From assembly GCA_017654935.2 (NCBI GenBank), contig CM065694.1:4533215-4597214 (forward strand): a stretch of DNA of 64,000 bases, given 5' to 3'. The notes below the pieces were generated by a model. It saw nothing but the letters and a program-made list of their open reading frames with translations, was not told the origin of the DNA and did not search any database. Shown one piece after another: positions 1 through 10,764 of this stretch. The translations under genes and the position numbers were made by a program. The DNA is from Phymorhynchus buccinoides (Eukaryota > Mollusca > Gastropoda > Neogastropoda > Raphitomidae). Within the stretch, counting starts at the first letter, position 1. Each line of letters starts with the position of its first letter.

Positions 1-117
1 CCTCTTCGTGGCCTCTATTTGGCCAGTCCCACTTGCTTAAAACTCGAGCATCAATCTCTGCAAAATGATGTCCGATTGGTTTAGGATTCCCCCCCCCCCC
101 CCTTCTGTCACTTCTTC

Positions 118-240
118 TATGGTCAACTTAGGACACCCATTTCATCGCCAGGTGGCAATCAAACCAGTAGGGGCTTAGCGCGTGATATTCTTAGTTGGGG
201 GTAGAGAGAGAGGGCTCTCTAGAGGGCTCTCTCTCTCTAC
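118..240 (+). mobile_element. Partial foldback element copy
   Basis: The arm starting GTCAACTTAGGACACCCAT and running through GTGGCAATCAAACCAGTAGG matches one arm of the long inverted repeat at 14886-15116. The second arm is missing here and is replaced by a short GA/CT palindrome. Confidence 0.7.
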
Positions 241-2036
241 ACGACGACTGCGCATGCTCAGAAGTAGTTCTAGTTCTCATGAGCCGTTTCCTGCAGAGCA
301 AAACGTTGCAGCGATTGACAAGAGTAAAACTTAAAGGCACAGTTTCATTGGCCGCACTTTTTGTTGTTAATTAATATCCTGATTTTCGTTTTCCGTGGAA
401 ATTCGCAAGCTATTACCATGCCTTATTTCGATACCTGTTGCTCTTCAGTTGGATATAAACACTAAGAAAAAATAACCAATTGAAAACAAGTTTATTCTTT
501 CTTTCTTTTTTTGTGGTGGTGGTAGGACTTTTTCTTTGTGGTAAAGATGTTTTAAAAAACACACCAAAAAACAAAGAAGAATAAAAACAAAAACCGTTGA
601 TAGCTCGGAATAATCCACATAAACTTACCCCCATCATCCCCCTACAAAAAGGAGAACTTGGTTCTTATGAGCAAAATGTCCACAGAGTAGCAGCACACCA
701 GGAATGGTGGTTTTTGTCAAGTCATTTTATCTTTGGACGGAACAAATTTGGACAGGAATGTCAAAAGTCATTCATATCAATCAGCACACAATATATGTAT
801 ATCACCACAACATCAAAATTATTCATATCACAGAGTATGTGTACATACAATCTTACCAATAATTAAGCAATTCTTTTGTGGGGCGTGATTAAAAATGTAA
901 ATACATATGAAAGTTTTTATAACATACAAAAAATAAATGTTTTTTTGTTTGTAAAATCAGTCATGTTCTCACAGCTAAAAATGATTTTTTTTTTCAAATG
1001 TGGTTATCAGCAGTGTTTCCCACACAAACATTTGACAAACTGGGTAATGCTGCTTTACGCTTCCAAGGCTAAGGTTTCATCTATGTACCCACAGTAACAT
1101 TGAAAAATATGACATGGCAAGTAAATAAATACTGATCCCTTTGGTTGTCGACGTTTATCAGCAGTATGTTTGAAAGCGGAACCATTCCGTTGTACAACAG
1201 AAGTATCACAGAGGGAACACATCTATTAAAAATTACAAATCTTGCACAACACAATTATATGAACAATTGACAAGCCGTCAACAAAACATTCATCCCTTCG
1301 CTTCCCCCCCCCACCCCAAAACAAAGAAAAGAAAAGCATGTCCGACTTCATCTGCATTGAAGACGAACTGCAAAATCATAGTTGCTAAAGCTGAATGCAT
1401 TTCAAATGCATAATAATGTAACTATGTGGATGATTTTTGTCCCCAATAAACATGCATTATTTCCTTTTGCTTCATCGTGGTTTTCATTTTCTGACATGCA
1501 GTATTATTTTGGCGCTAACTTCGCTGCTTATGATTCTATGGGTTAGCTTTCTACTTTTTATTTAAAGAGTTGTCATTCACAGTACATTATACAAAATTAA
1601 ACTTCCATCAATGTATTTATTATTTTAAAAAATGTCATCCCATCAACCCTTTAAGGATAAATTTCACTTTGACTCGTTTGTTGACACAGTATATCTTTAA
1701 AAATGTTTTGTAATACATATTTACATATCCTCTTTCAACAATTAAAAAAAAAATATTGCAACACATTACATAAAACAAATCAGGAATACTGAACATATCT
1801 AACGGAGAGACAGATTTGAGCATACAAATCTCATAACGCTTACACGAAAAGTGTGCCGTAATTAGTATTCAAAAGTTGAATAACCAGTTTTAAATGCAGG
1901 GGACAAATATCCCACTATTGCATTCTGGGCATGAAACGATCAAATGATGTATCAAAGTAGTATCACATTAACTGGCCCACAAAAATGATGAAACTATCTT
2001 TACAATTCAAACAGCAATATGTATGATGAAATTCTG

Positions 2037-2174
2037 CTTTACGTTCTCTGGTCTGGAACAGCCATATGGGACATTAGTAAATATAAAGATGGTGGGAACG
2101 ATCCTGGAGGCAATGCCCGAAGGCAGTGCAACTCCAGGAAATTCCCAAATTTGTATCAATGCAGATGTGTATAA
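2037..2174 (+). mobile_element. Dispersed 130-bp repeat, copy 1
   Basis: The core AAAGATGGTGGGAACGATCC followed by GGAGGCAATGCCCG and GCAGTGCAAC is shared with copies at 7362-7480, 15951-16098, 23310-23444 and 50131-50272. Copies differ by scattered substitutions and occur in both orientations, so this is an interspersed element of unknown class. Confidence 0.75.
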
Positions 2175-2773
2175 GGCAATATGTACATGACTTTTTAGAC
2201 AAATTGACAAACAGGCACATCTGTCGCTGCTCATCAACATCATAGAGGGGTTCAAACAGGAGAGTTTGTACGTCTTTTCTGTTGGTTAACCCCTTAATTG
2301 CCAGAAAAGATTTTGAGAGGAAAACAATTGTACAACGAAAATAAAAAATGTTTGACTCAATCTGGCAAAACGGTCCAGGGATAGAGCTCTTCATTATTTA
2401 ACAGCCCACAAAAATGTATTTCAGAAAAAATGCAATCTAGATTAATTCCTCTTGACCGACAAAAGTATCAGATGTTAGCACTTCTGTTTAAGTTTACAGA
2501 AGTTGCAAACAAGGGATACAATTTTCTTCTTTTGGATAAAAGCTCCTCTACTGTCAAAACTCACACACCGTTGCCAGCATTGCAGGTGGGCACAACAGTA
2601 AACATCTTCCGCATGGTGGTCTATTTTTAGAGCTAATATCGGTGCATTTCCGTTCATTTAACACATTTAGTAAAGTAGGTGATCATGTTTAGTTTTTTTG
2701 AAAAATAACTTGGCAGAGGTTAGAAAGAACAGAAAATACTTGGCGCTAGAAGAGATAAAACTGCTTTTTGTCC

Positions 2774-2779
2774 TTTAAT
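2774..2779 (-). promoter_or_regulatory. Candidate poly(A) signal ATTAAA
   Basis: The hexamer reads ATTAAA on the minus strand, 46 bases after the dynein stop codon, with a T-rich stretch further downstream. A second ATTAAA lies even closer (2811-2816). It is only a candidate, because such hexamers are common in AT-rich sequence. Confidence 0.2.
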
Positions 2780-2824
2780 CAAAACTTCTGAGAGGTGATG
2801 TTCAACGTCCTTTAATAGTGTCCT

Positions 2825-2980
2825 CTAGTAGGGTCTGATGGTGGCGGACAAGCCTCGCAGGGCCCATCGCGTGGCGGGGATTCCCTCCCTTCTGACGTCC
2901 AGCTCCATCACTACCTCGCGCTGCGCGATGCGAGAGTGGTACACGGGGCACTGGTACGTTTCCGACGCTCGTGTCGAGTC
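2825..2980 (-). CDS. Dynein heavy chain exon 28: last coding exon and stop
   Basis: It encodes window residues 1509-1559, then TAG at 2825-2827. YQCPVYHSRIAQREVVMELD and RWALRGLSATIRPY match the xYxCPVYKT and HWIxRGVALL ending of dynein heavy chains. The acceptor is GTTTACCAG|GAC. The intron before it (2981-5120) holds a tRNA-derived SINE and a MITE. Confidence 0.97.
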   Translation of the reverse strand, partial: DSTRASETYQCPVYHSRIAQREVVMELDVRREGIPATRWALRGLSATIRPY

Positions 2981-3767
2981 CTGGTAAACAAGAAAATGGT
3001 AACTGCAACGTAAACTGCCAGTCATAGTTGTTTACTGGTAACTTATAAACTGTCAGTGTCGGTCAGTTCATCTGTTATAGTCCCGTCAACAGCTATGGTT
3101 ATCTCAGGATTGTCACCACGTAAAGTTCCACCACGTATAACAAAACACAAATCAATGAATATTAACAACGTACAAAAACCTAAAACAAAAAAGTACAATT
3201 CATAACATTACACTTCCATCATTGTACCCTATAGCACAGAATTCCAGACAGTGCTGGAAACGTAAGCCATTCCGCTCTATTTATGTTATTAGTGTCTGGA
3301 AAAATAAGCTGTATGTGGGGGAGATTCTGATACAATTTACAAGCAAGTATTACAGAAGTGTCAAAATCACAAAACTTTGGTAGCAAACACTTTCCTATGA
3401 TCAGGCATGAAAACAGCTCCGCCGTTTCTGCCCAAAAAAATTTTCAATTGAAGGAATCTGCGGAAAAAAAAATTCACAGTCGAAAATGCGATCGCGATGT
3501 TATTCTCAAACAGCACAGTCTGTAATCGGTTGAATGTACGCTTGCGGTTGGGAGTAAAAATGGACAATGTAGCGACCGCGAATGGTGTGTTTGAATGCAA
3601 GTCAGGCCGTGAAAAATGAGTACCTGCCACCTAAGAAATAACCCCACAATACTGACATTACTGTTTCCACTCTTTGCTTCAACACTAACAAACAAGGCAG
3701 ACATGCCCAGTGTCAGTTCTTACGCACACATGCACGTCTCTGACTCTCAAATCTCCCATCTGTTGCA

Positions 3768-4137
3768 AGAGTGTAGAGTGGCACAGTGGTAGCGCGTTTG
3801 CCTTGTGTCAAGTAAACCCGAGTTTGAACGTGGGTACAGGGGATTTTTCCTCTCACTTAGGCCTTACACCTGAACGTGGAGTCTTTCGGATGGGACGATA
3901 AACCGAGGTCCCGTGTGTCCATGCACTTAACACACGTCAAACCCAGCGGCAACGAAAAAGTTGTCATTTGGTCAAAATTTAACACACACACCCCCCCTTT
4001 CCTTCCTCAGTCACACACAAATCGCATGCAAAAAAACAACAAGAAAACATTGCCTCTGGCTGCGACGCGCTCTCCAGGTGGGAGCAACCCGAATTTCACA
4101 GACGCCTCTGTGACTATAAAGTACCTAATACCTACCT
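3768..4137 (+). mobile_element. tRNA-derived SINE (family A), full length
   Basis: The head contains an A-box-like TGGCACAGTGGTAGCG and a B-box-like GAGTTTGAACGTGGG at tRNA-like spacing. The body follows, with a tail ending near TATAAAGTACCTAATACC. Reverse-orientation relatives lie at 48905-49272, 29985-30290 and 27400-27660. It sits in the last intron of the dynein gene. It is not a functional tRNA gene, since the cloverleaf is degenerate. Confidence 0.8.
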
Positions 4138-4597
4138 AAAACCTGATGACGGATTTCAGGCCATTGCATCACAAAACGGAGCATAGTTTCAACTGACGCA
4201 TAGATTAAACAAAAAATGGTTATCAAAAGAGGCACCCTAAAATATCCATGTGACTCGCTAAAGAAATCTAGAAGCATGTTTTCTGACCCCTTAATTTCAA
4301 GACAGAATTGACACTGGTCACCAGTCGCGAAGCGAAGCTGGTATTGTTTTCACTTGGTCCGTCCGTCCGTCCATGTTCAAATTTGCTCAAAATGCATATT
4401 TCGGTGTAAAATGGCCTCACATAGTTATCGGTGTGTTTCAACAACAAAAATAAATGTTTGTTTGTCTGTCTGTCTGTCTGTTTGTTTGTTTGTCTGTGAC
4501 AGCGATAACTCGAGAACGCTTGGATATATCAACATGAACATTTACAGGTGGATACTAGGGGTCAAAAGCATGGACAAGTTCGAATTTGAGCAAAATC

Positions 4598-4645
4598 GGG
4601 TTAGCGGTTAAGGGTTTAGGTTAAGATTAGGGTTAGGGGTGCAAG
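4598..4645 (+). repeat. Short degenerate telomere-like repeat
   Basis: The stretch contains GGGTTAG, AAGGGTTTAGG, TTAGGGTTAGGGG and similar words, that is imperfect TTAGGG units. It is only about 48 bases long, inside an intron. Confidence 0.45.
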
Positions 4646-4703
4646 CGTGTGTCGCGACTGGGTCAGTTTACGCAAGTACTCTAGTTACTCTTTACTTTCA
4701 GAA

Positions 4704-4876
4704 TACCGTATTTCACGGACTACAAGGTGCACCTGATTATAAGGCGCACACCCCAAATTTTACACAAAATTCAGATATTATAGTTTCTTATGATATTATC
4801 AGTCACATTATAAGGTGCAGCGGTCTCAGTCTCGTAAAAAATTATCGCCTCATAGTCCGTAAAATACGGCAATACA
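4704..4876 (+). mobile_element. MITE B copy (TACCGTATTT... inverted ends)
   Basis: The ends TACCGTATTTCACGGACTA and TAGTCCGTAAAATACGG are inverted repeats, and the interior carries TATAAGGCGCAC. The same element recurs at 25371-25532, 42978-43560, 49308-49772 and 58343-58514. The class is unknown; it is non-autonomous, with no ORF. Confidence 0.8.
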
Positions 4877-5120
4877 CAGCGCTGACATGAGAAATTCACT
4901 CTTTACTTTCACAGTGCTGACAACTATTCTCTCGCTACTTCCACAAGCCACAACACTGACATGATAAATTCACTCTTTACTTTCACAGTGCTGACATGAC
5001 TATTCTCTCTCACTACTTCCACAAGCCACATCTGATCAAACACCACCACTGACCACACCACCATTGACCACACCACCACTACTGACCAGACACCACTACT
5101 GACCAGACACCACCACTGAC

Positions 5121-5291
5121 CTGTCCAGTTGGCTTGTCGCTGGCCGGCCAGCAGGTGAGGTGGACGACGGGCAGGGCAGCACAGCCGATGCGCGGGGGAG
5201 AGTCCTGCAGCTCCCCGGTGGTCTTCTCCCACGCACAGCCCCACACGTAGATGCCAAACACAAACATCCCCTCCTGGGGAGGGTCACGCAA
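5121..5291 (-). CDS. Dynein heavy chain exon 27: C-terminal domain
   Basis: It encodes window residues 1452-1508. PPQEGMFVFGIYVWGCAWEK matches the PxxGVYIxGLxxxGAxWD motif, and ALPVVHLTCWPASDK matches the strand that follows. The acceptor is GTCAACAG|TTG and the donor is GGACAG|GTCAGTG (phase 0). A second copy of the acceptor side lies at 5363-5463. Confidence 0.98.
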
Positions 5292-5463
5292 CTGTTGACA
5301 AATTAAACCATGCTTGTGTTACTGCCTGTGAAAATGCAAAGTAAAAGATGCGTTAGGATGTCATCTTCTCCCACGCACAGCCCCACACGTAGATGCCAAA
5401 CACAAACATCCCCTCCTGGGGCGGGTCACGCAACTGTTGACAAATTAAACCATGCTTGTGTTA
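5223..5463 (-). repeat. Acceptor-edge duplication of exon 27 (2 copies, 142 bp)
   Basis: The first part of exon 27 together with its acceptor and about 30 intronic bases recurs 142 bp upstream in the gene, with one base change (CCTCCC to CCGCCC). Each copy keeps GTCAACAG|TTG. Confidence 0.9.
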
Positions 5464-5530
5464 CAAGGAATGCGAGGAACAAAGAAGAAAAAGGGGGCTA
5501 ATTATACAAGCCTTTTAAGTACAGGGTCAC

Positions 5531-5830
5531 TGATTCGCACATCTCTTATTAGGAAAACTCACGTGGTCTTTGTCGCGGGACGTGACCTCAGTCTGGAAGA
5601 CGAACTGATTCGCTCATCTCTTATTAGGAAAACTCACGTGGTCTTTGTCGCGGGACGTGACCTCAGTCTGGAAGACGAACTGATTCGCTCATCTCTTATT
5701 AGGAAAACTCACGTGGTCTTTGTCGCGGGACGTGACCTCAGTCTGGAAGACGAACTGATTCGCTCATCTCTTATTAGGAAAACTCACGTGGTCTTTGTCG
5801 CGGGACGTGACCTCAGTCTGGAAGACGAAC
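5531..5830 (-). repeat. Donor-edge array of exon 26 (4 copies, 75 bp)
   Basis: Four near-identical 75-bp units start at 5561, 5636, 5711 and 5786; the last is the real exon border. Each holds the coding bases for FQTEVTSRDKDH, the donor CAC|GTGAGTT and about 30 intronic bases. Reading through the donor in frame meets TGA within the unit. Confidence 0.95.
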
Positions 5831-5952
5831 TGCTCAAAGTTTCCTGAGCGGTCCCCAGAGAAGGCGCGGATGCTCTCCTGCTTGAGGAGGGCCAGCAGAC
5901 CCCGGGGGTTGAAGAAGGCCCCTAGCCAGTAGGCGGGCATCTTCTCACGACC
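5788..5952 (-). CDS. Dynein heavy chain exon 26: C-terminal domain
   Basis: It encodes window residues 1397-1451. PAYWLGAFFNPRGLLALLKQ matches the conserved PxxxWLxGFFxPQGFLTAxxQ segment. The acceptor is TCATGCAG|GGT and the donor is GACCAC|GTGAGTT (phase 0). Its last 44-odd coding bases and donor recur three more times at exactly 75 bp spacing (5531-5787). Confidence 0.98.
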
Positions 5953-6582
5953 CTGCATGAATAACGTAACGTCATCAGCAATTCTTATTTAACTCATTCG
6001 CATCGCAATGACTTTGAATTATTAAAAAACCTCACAAATCACTCCAGCCAAACACAAACAAAACAGACATAAACAAAAGGAGAAATGAAAGAAGATTACA
6101 GGTTTTTACTTCAGGTTTAGACAGGGAAGTGGCAGATCAGACTTTTTTTTATATAGAGACTTTATATAGAAAAACTCTAAACACCAATTAGTTATTCCAC
6201 TTCAAACAACTACAAACTCATAGTAAGAGGCAAAAGAGTGGTCTAAGGGAGTGAAGCAAGTTTAGAAATGACCAAAGTGTGGTGTGCACACTGATTTACT
6301 TCTCTTGAAACAAATTCATCAAATTGACAGCTTTATATTAATTCCGGCCATATTCCTTGAATGCGTTAATGCTATACAGCTTTGGGGAGAGAAAAAAGAA
6401 CTTAGTAAAACATTTGTAAAGAACTGGTGCAAATACAATATTGCCTGTCTTTCCCCCTGACCTTCCCACTAACACACAGAGGAATAAACAGCTTTTTCCC
6501 CAAACATGGCCTACTGCACACAACCATGCATACAACTCACTCAAATACACACATCATCTCCCACAAACAACCCCTTCCCCTC

Positions 6583-6804
6583 CTAAAGGGCCAGCCACAC
6601 ACATACGAATCGTATCTGAATGCGATGCGATTTTGACGATGTGAGCCTTGAATCACATGAAATTGGTGTATTGGGTTTACTGGAGTATAGTGAGCGAAAA
6701 TATAATTATTTTTAGACAGAAGTAATTCACGAGATTCGCAACTCCCATCATCAAAATCGCATCACATTCAGATGTGATTCACATGTGTGTGGCTGTCCCT
6801 TTAG
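6583..6804. mobile_element. MITE with long terminal inverted repeats
   Basis: The left end CTAAAGGGCCAGCCACACAC and the right end GTGTGTGGCTGTCCCTTTAG are inverted repeats that continue inwards for about 55 bases, including GCGATTTTGA / TCAAAATCGC. There is no ORF. Confidence 0.75.
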
Positions 6805-6844
6805 GGACAAAATGCGCTAAAAGTGGTGCCATTGATTCTGTAGC

Positions 6845-6998
6845 TCTCTCACACACACACATACACACACAGAGACAAGGTAGGAACACAGACACCCAAC
6901 CACCTTGAGACACAACAGTCTCACACACACATACACACACACACAGAGACAAGGTAGGAACACAGACACAGACACCCAACCACCTTGAGACACAACAG

Positions 6999-7032
<34 letters not shown>

Positions 7033-7335
7033 ACAAGGTAGGAACACAGACACAGACACCCAACCACCTTGAGACACAACAGTCACACACACACACACAC
7101 ACACAGACAGAGACAAGGTAGGAATACAGACACAGACACCCAACCACCTTGAGACACAACAGTCTCACACACACACACACACACACAGACAAGGTAGGAA
7201 CACTGACACAGACACCCAACCACCTTGAGACACAACAGTCTCACACACACACACACACACACAGACACAGACAAGGTAGGAACACTGACACAGACACCCA
7301 ACCACCTTGAGACACAACAGTCTCACACACACACA
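6845..7335. repeat. CA-rich minisatellite (about 6 units of about 80 bp)
   Basis: Units combine a (CA)n run with GACAAGGTAGGAACAC and CCAACCACCTTGAGACACAA. Unit length varies through the CA run. Long Cys/Val-rich and Thr/His-rich open frames here are by-products of the repeat. Confidence 0.9.
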
Positions 7336-7361
7336 CACCTTAAAACGAATGAAAAATTGTG

Positions 7362-7480
7362 TTTTACGTCCTCTCGGACATTTGTAAATACAAAGATGGT
7401 GGGAACAATACTGGCTCCAATGCACGGAGGCAGTGTAACACCAGTAAAGTCCCGAGTTTTTAACAATATAGATAGGTGTA
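7362..7480 (+). mobile_element. Dispersed 130-bp repeat, copy 2
   Basis: It shares the AAAGATGGTGGGAAC core and GTCCCGAGTTTTTAACA with the copy at 50131-50272. It starts immediately after the CA-rich minisatellite. Confidence 0.65.
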
Positions 7481-7670
7481 GCGGTAACCACGCCTCGGTT
7501 AAACCTCATCGGCTATGGTACCGCCGACACCCCCCCCTTAAAAAAGGAGTCACACATATATATACGCTATCTCCTTCCACCCTAACCCCCCTCCCCCCCC
7601 CCCCCCATAAAAAACCAAAAACATTCAAACAGAAAAAACAACAAATGGGAAAAACTGATGTTTTATTTGG

Positions 7671-8053
7671 CAACCCCCCCGTGGGGATACCGGGGGTCTT
7701 TTGTATAAATAGTTCCCCCACCTTCTGGAAGTTCTCCTTAATGCCCCACATGGCCGAAAGGCCAAAGAGGGCGTAAAACATTATTTCTTCTGGAAGTTGT
7801 GCTTGTAACTTCCTCTAATCTGTCACTCTTTTTGACTCTGCCTTTTCCCTCTGCTTGCTGTCATCTACTATCTTTCTGCCTTACCGGTCCATTCTCCTGA
7901 CTTTTTTCAATAAACGCTTTCAAAAAGATTTCCTGCAGCCGAAGTCAGACATGCTGGGCCTAATTATTTCTTACTTAGGCGCATAACGGCAGCATGATGC
8001 ATCTGCGCTCATAACTGACAGGAAACTGTCTGAGCGATCGAAGAAGAAGATAT
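7671..8053 (+). mobile_element. SINE C copy (CCCCGTGGGGATACC head, GAA tail)
   Basis: The head CCCCGTGGGGATACCGGGG, the middle ACCTTCTGGAAGTTC and CTGTCTGAGCGATCGAAGAA before the tail are shared with 16434-16745 and 49399-49700. Its retroposon nature is shown by the 11-bp target duplication around the 49399 copy. Confidence 0.75.
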
Positions 8054-8184
8054 TTGGCAAATATTTCTGACCCACTTCTCCTTTGACGATGCCTATCTCC
8101 TTACGCTAGAAAGAGTCGCATCTAAAATAACAAACAAACCAAACACGCATCCAACAAAACTCCAAAGCCACACTCCCCCCTTAC

Positions 8185-8394
8185 CAGGGACAGGATTCTC
8201 TCAAAGTGGTGGCAGCGGCTCTGCAGCTCAGTGAGCCACTGTCCCAGGCCCCAGGTGAGGGGCGGGGCGGAGAAGCCGGACATGTGGCACCACAGCTGGG
8301 GGATGCGCAGGTGGTGCAGGTCGTCGGCCACGGACAGCGTGTGCTCCGACATCTGGTCCCCCAGCAGGTTGGACTCCGTGGCCACCTTGATCGC
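8185..8394 (-). CDS. Dynein heavy chain exon 25: C-terminal domain
   Basis: It encodes window residues 1327-1396. LHHLRIPQLWCHMSGFSAPP and LTWGLGQWLTELQSRCHHFE match the xNNxVPxxWxxxAYPSLKPLxxWxxDLxxR segment. The acceptor is CTCTCTCAG|GCG and the donor is TCCCTG|GTAAGGG (phase 0). No edge duplication is visible. Confidence 0.97.
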
Positions 8395-8709
8395 CTGAGA
8401 GAGCGCACATCCACAATACAGTGGTTTGGTTTGGTTCAGCAGAGTGCGCGTGTGTAATGGTCTTAGCATAGCATAGTATAAATGGCACCATAGGCTATTT
8501 TATTTAGCCTTTTGCCCTCTAAATATGTTTTTGAATTGTGTTAGGTTTGGCTTCATTCACTGATGACTACTAAGGCATTTGTGTTTTATTCATTTAAATT
8601 TGTATATTAACTGAATACATTTTGTTTTGAAAACGTGTCTGATATTTTTGAACGAATTTAATGACTTTGCATTAACTGTCTCAAGGTGTGCCTTTGAGCA
8701 CTTTCTGAC

Positions 8710-9215
8710 CTAGTAGGGGGGGGGGGGGGGGGGGGGGGGGAGGAAGTGGGAATGAGTGTGTATGTGTGAAACTTGTCTCAAGGTGTGCCTTTGAGTGCTT
8801 TCTGTCCCTGGTAGGGGGGGGGGGGGGGGAGGGGGAAAGAGGAAGTGGGAATGAGTGTGTATGTGTGAAACTTGTCTCAAGGTGTGCCTTTGAGTGCTTT
8901 CTGTCCCTGGTAGGGGGGGGGGGGGAGGGGGAAAGAGGAAGTGGGAATCAGTGTGTATGTGTGAAACTTGTCTCAAGGTGTGCCTTTGAGCACTTTCTGT
9001 CCCTGGTAGGGGAGGGGGGGGAGGGGGAAAGAGGAAGTGGGAATCAGTGTGTATGTGTGAAACTTGTCTCAAGGTGTGCCTTTGAGCACTTTCTGTCCCT
9101 GGTAGGGGAGGGGGGGGAGGGGGAAAGAGGAAGTGGGAATCAGTGTGTATAAGTGAAACTTGTCTCAAGGTGTGCCTTTGAGTGCTTTCTGTCCCTGGTA
9201 GGGGAGGGGGAAGAG
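8710..9215 (+). repeat. G-tract minisatellite (about 6 units of about 100 bp)
   Basis: Each unit carries CTTGTCTCAAGGTGTGCC, a long G run (up to about 25 Gs) and GGAAGTGGGAATGAGTGTG. The G run shortens and gains A interruptions from left to right across the array. It lies between exons 25 and 24. Confidence 0.92.
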
Positions 9216-9449
9216 GAAGTGGGAATGAGTGTGCATGTGTGAAAATGTCTCAAATTGTGTGCACATGTATTTATGTGTCTGTAAGCGAGTTTGCATGTGT
9301 GCATGGATGAGAACATTACACTCACATCAAGCACTACAAACATTTTTTTTAATCCGATTGGGTATGCGTGTCTGTATGTGTGTGAGTGCATGACAATACA
9401 GAGTGCACCATGGGGCAAGCAATCCCATAATGCACAGAGAGGGACTCAC

Positions 9450-9566
9450 AGTGAGGGAGGTTTTGATCTCGTTGAGCAGTTTGTACATGATCTCCAGCTC
9501 CTTCATGATGAAGTTGTTGAAGGTGGTGAACCCGCCAATCTTCTTCACCTTCTCTATGATGTAGTC
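9450..9566 (-). CDS. Dynein heavy chain exon 24: C-terminal domain
   Basis: It encodes window residues 1288-1326. FIMKELEIMYKLLNEIKTSL matches the Q-E-x-x-R-[FY]-N-x-L-L-x-x-I-x-x-S-L helix conserved in dynein C-terminal domains. The acceptor is GTGTTTAG|GAC and the donor is CTCACT|GTGAGTC (phase 0). Three more acceptor-side copies lie upstream in the gene (9567-9925). Confidence 0.97.
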
Positions 9567-9925
9567 CTAAACACAGCAACACACAGCAACACACACAGTT
9601 TGTACATGATCTCCAGCTCCTTCATGATGAAGTTGTTGAAGGTGGTGAACCCGCCAATCTTCTTCACCTTCTCTATGATGTAGTCCTAAACACAGCAACA
9701 CACACACAGTTTGTACATGATCTCCAGCTCCTTCATGATGAAGTTGTTGAAGGTGGTGAACCCGCCAATCTTCTTCACCTTCTCTATGATGTAGTCCTAA
9801 ACACAGCAACACACACACAGTTTGTACATGATCTCCAGCTCCTTCATGATGAAGTTGTTGAAGGTGGTGAACCCGCCAATCTTCTTCACCTTCTCTATGA
9901 TGTAGTCCTAAACACAGCAACACAC
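9567..9925 (-). repeat. Acceptor-edge array of exon 24 (3 extra copies, 111-119 bp)
   Basis: Copies of the acceptor GTGTTTAG|GAC plus the first 80-odd coding bases (DYIIEKVKKIGGFTTFNNF onwards) occur at 9680, 9791 and 9902, upstream in the gene from the real border at 9566. Each copy passes directly into the next intronic segment without a donor. Confidence 0.95.
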
Positions 9926-10764
9926 ACACAGTGAATCACATACAATGGTTAAATCCTCAGCCAGAGAATACAAGCAGGCAGCCTATTTGTTCAGTTCTGG
10001 TTAATTACATTGAAGGAGCCTAGGTGCTCCTGGAAAATTTCAAAAATCCTGCAAGGCAAGGGTCCAGTGGCTGCCCAGGCCTCGGCGGAGTGCAGGGACA
10101 GCGCCCCTCCTGGGGGTTCCGGGGGTCAATGCCCCTTGGAAGCTGAAGGGAAACAACAGTTTCCAATGTAACTGACAGGCTCTCGTTGCACTTTCACTTC
10201 TGGTTAAACTTCATGATCTCTATAACCAGCAAGGTCTAAGCTTGTCTTGTTTGGGTTTAAGAAAGTATAGATGGGAAGTAATTATTTCCCCACGGCTTAA
10301 TATGCCTCAAATCAGCTTTTTATTAATGTCGGGTAGAACTAGACAGAAGTTTTTCATACCACCAAAAACCTGAGAACAAGGGATGAACAGGCGCTAAAAA
10401 AAAGTTTAAAGAAAGAAAGCGTCTTTGCTTTTTTTGTGTATAAAACCAAAGAATGAACTGAAACGAATGCATCCCCGCCATGTACCAGTGATACAAGGTT
10501 AATTCCTGAATCTTAGATGTTTATTGAACAAGGGCTACTTGATGATGAGGCTTCATACTGGCAACATGAAAGGGCGATTATTTTAGGACTGACTAGACTA
10601 TGCCACCTAGTGACGAGTCAGGGGCAGACAATTTTCTTTGGCTATATTATACTTCACAACAGGCAAAGGTGATAATCTTATGAAGGTGGCGCACACGTGT
10701 CAGTGCACAAGACAGGGGCAGAGATTTTTCAGTATAAAGCCTCATTGTATTTCTACAGCCCCCA
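9926..10764. other. Intron sequence, no feature recognised
   Basis: This is unique-looking intronic sequence between the exon 24 and exon 23 arrays. I see no coding segment or clear repeat. Confidence 0.4.

Larger units (their letters stand above)
1..2824. other. 3' flank / possible 3' UTR of the dynein gene
   Basis: I see no coding exon here. The sequence is AT-rich. It holds a foldback-element copy (118-240), a short C tract (90-102), a copy of a dispersed 130-bp repeat (2037-2174) and a fragment starting TTAACCCC (2287-2400) resembling the TTAA-flanked element at 17003. On the minus strand an ATTAAA lies at 2774-2779, 46 bases after the stop, and AATAAA at 1616-1621. Neither can be called the poly(A) signal without transcript data. 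Confidence 0.5.

Noticed and set aside
3768..3860. tRNA gene
   Set aside because: A- and B-box-like sequences are present, but the cloverleaf is degenerate and the segment heads a repeated SINE.
6779..7509. Cys/Val-rich ORFs resembling toxin-like or metallothionein-like peptides
   Set aside because: They are translations of (GT)n runs in a minisatellite; the cysteines come from TGTGTG.
8710..9168. Pro-rich ORF (152 codons) with IHTDSHFLFPPPPPP repeats
   Set aside because: Read from C runs of the G-tract minisatellite; varying G-run length would shift the frame.
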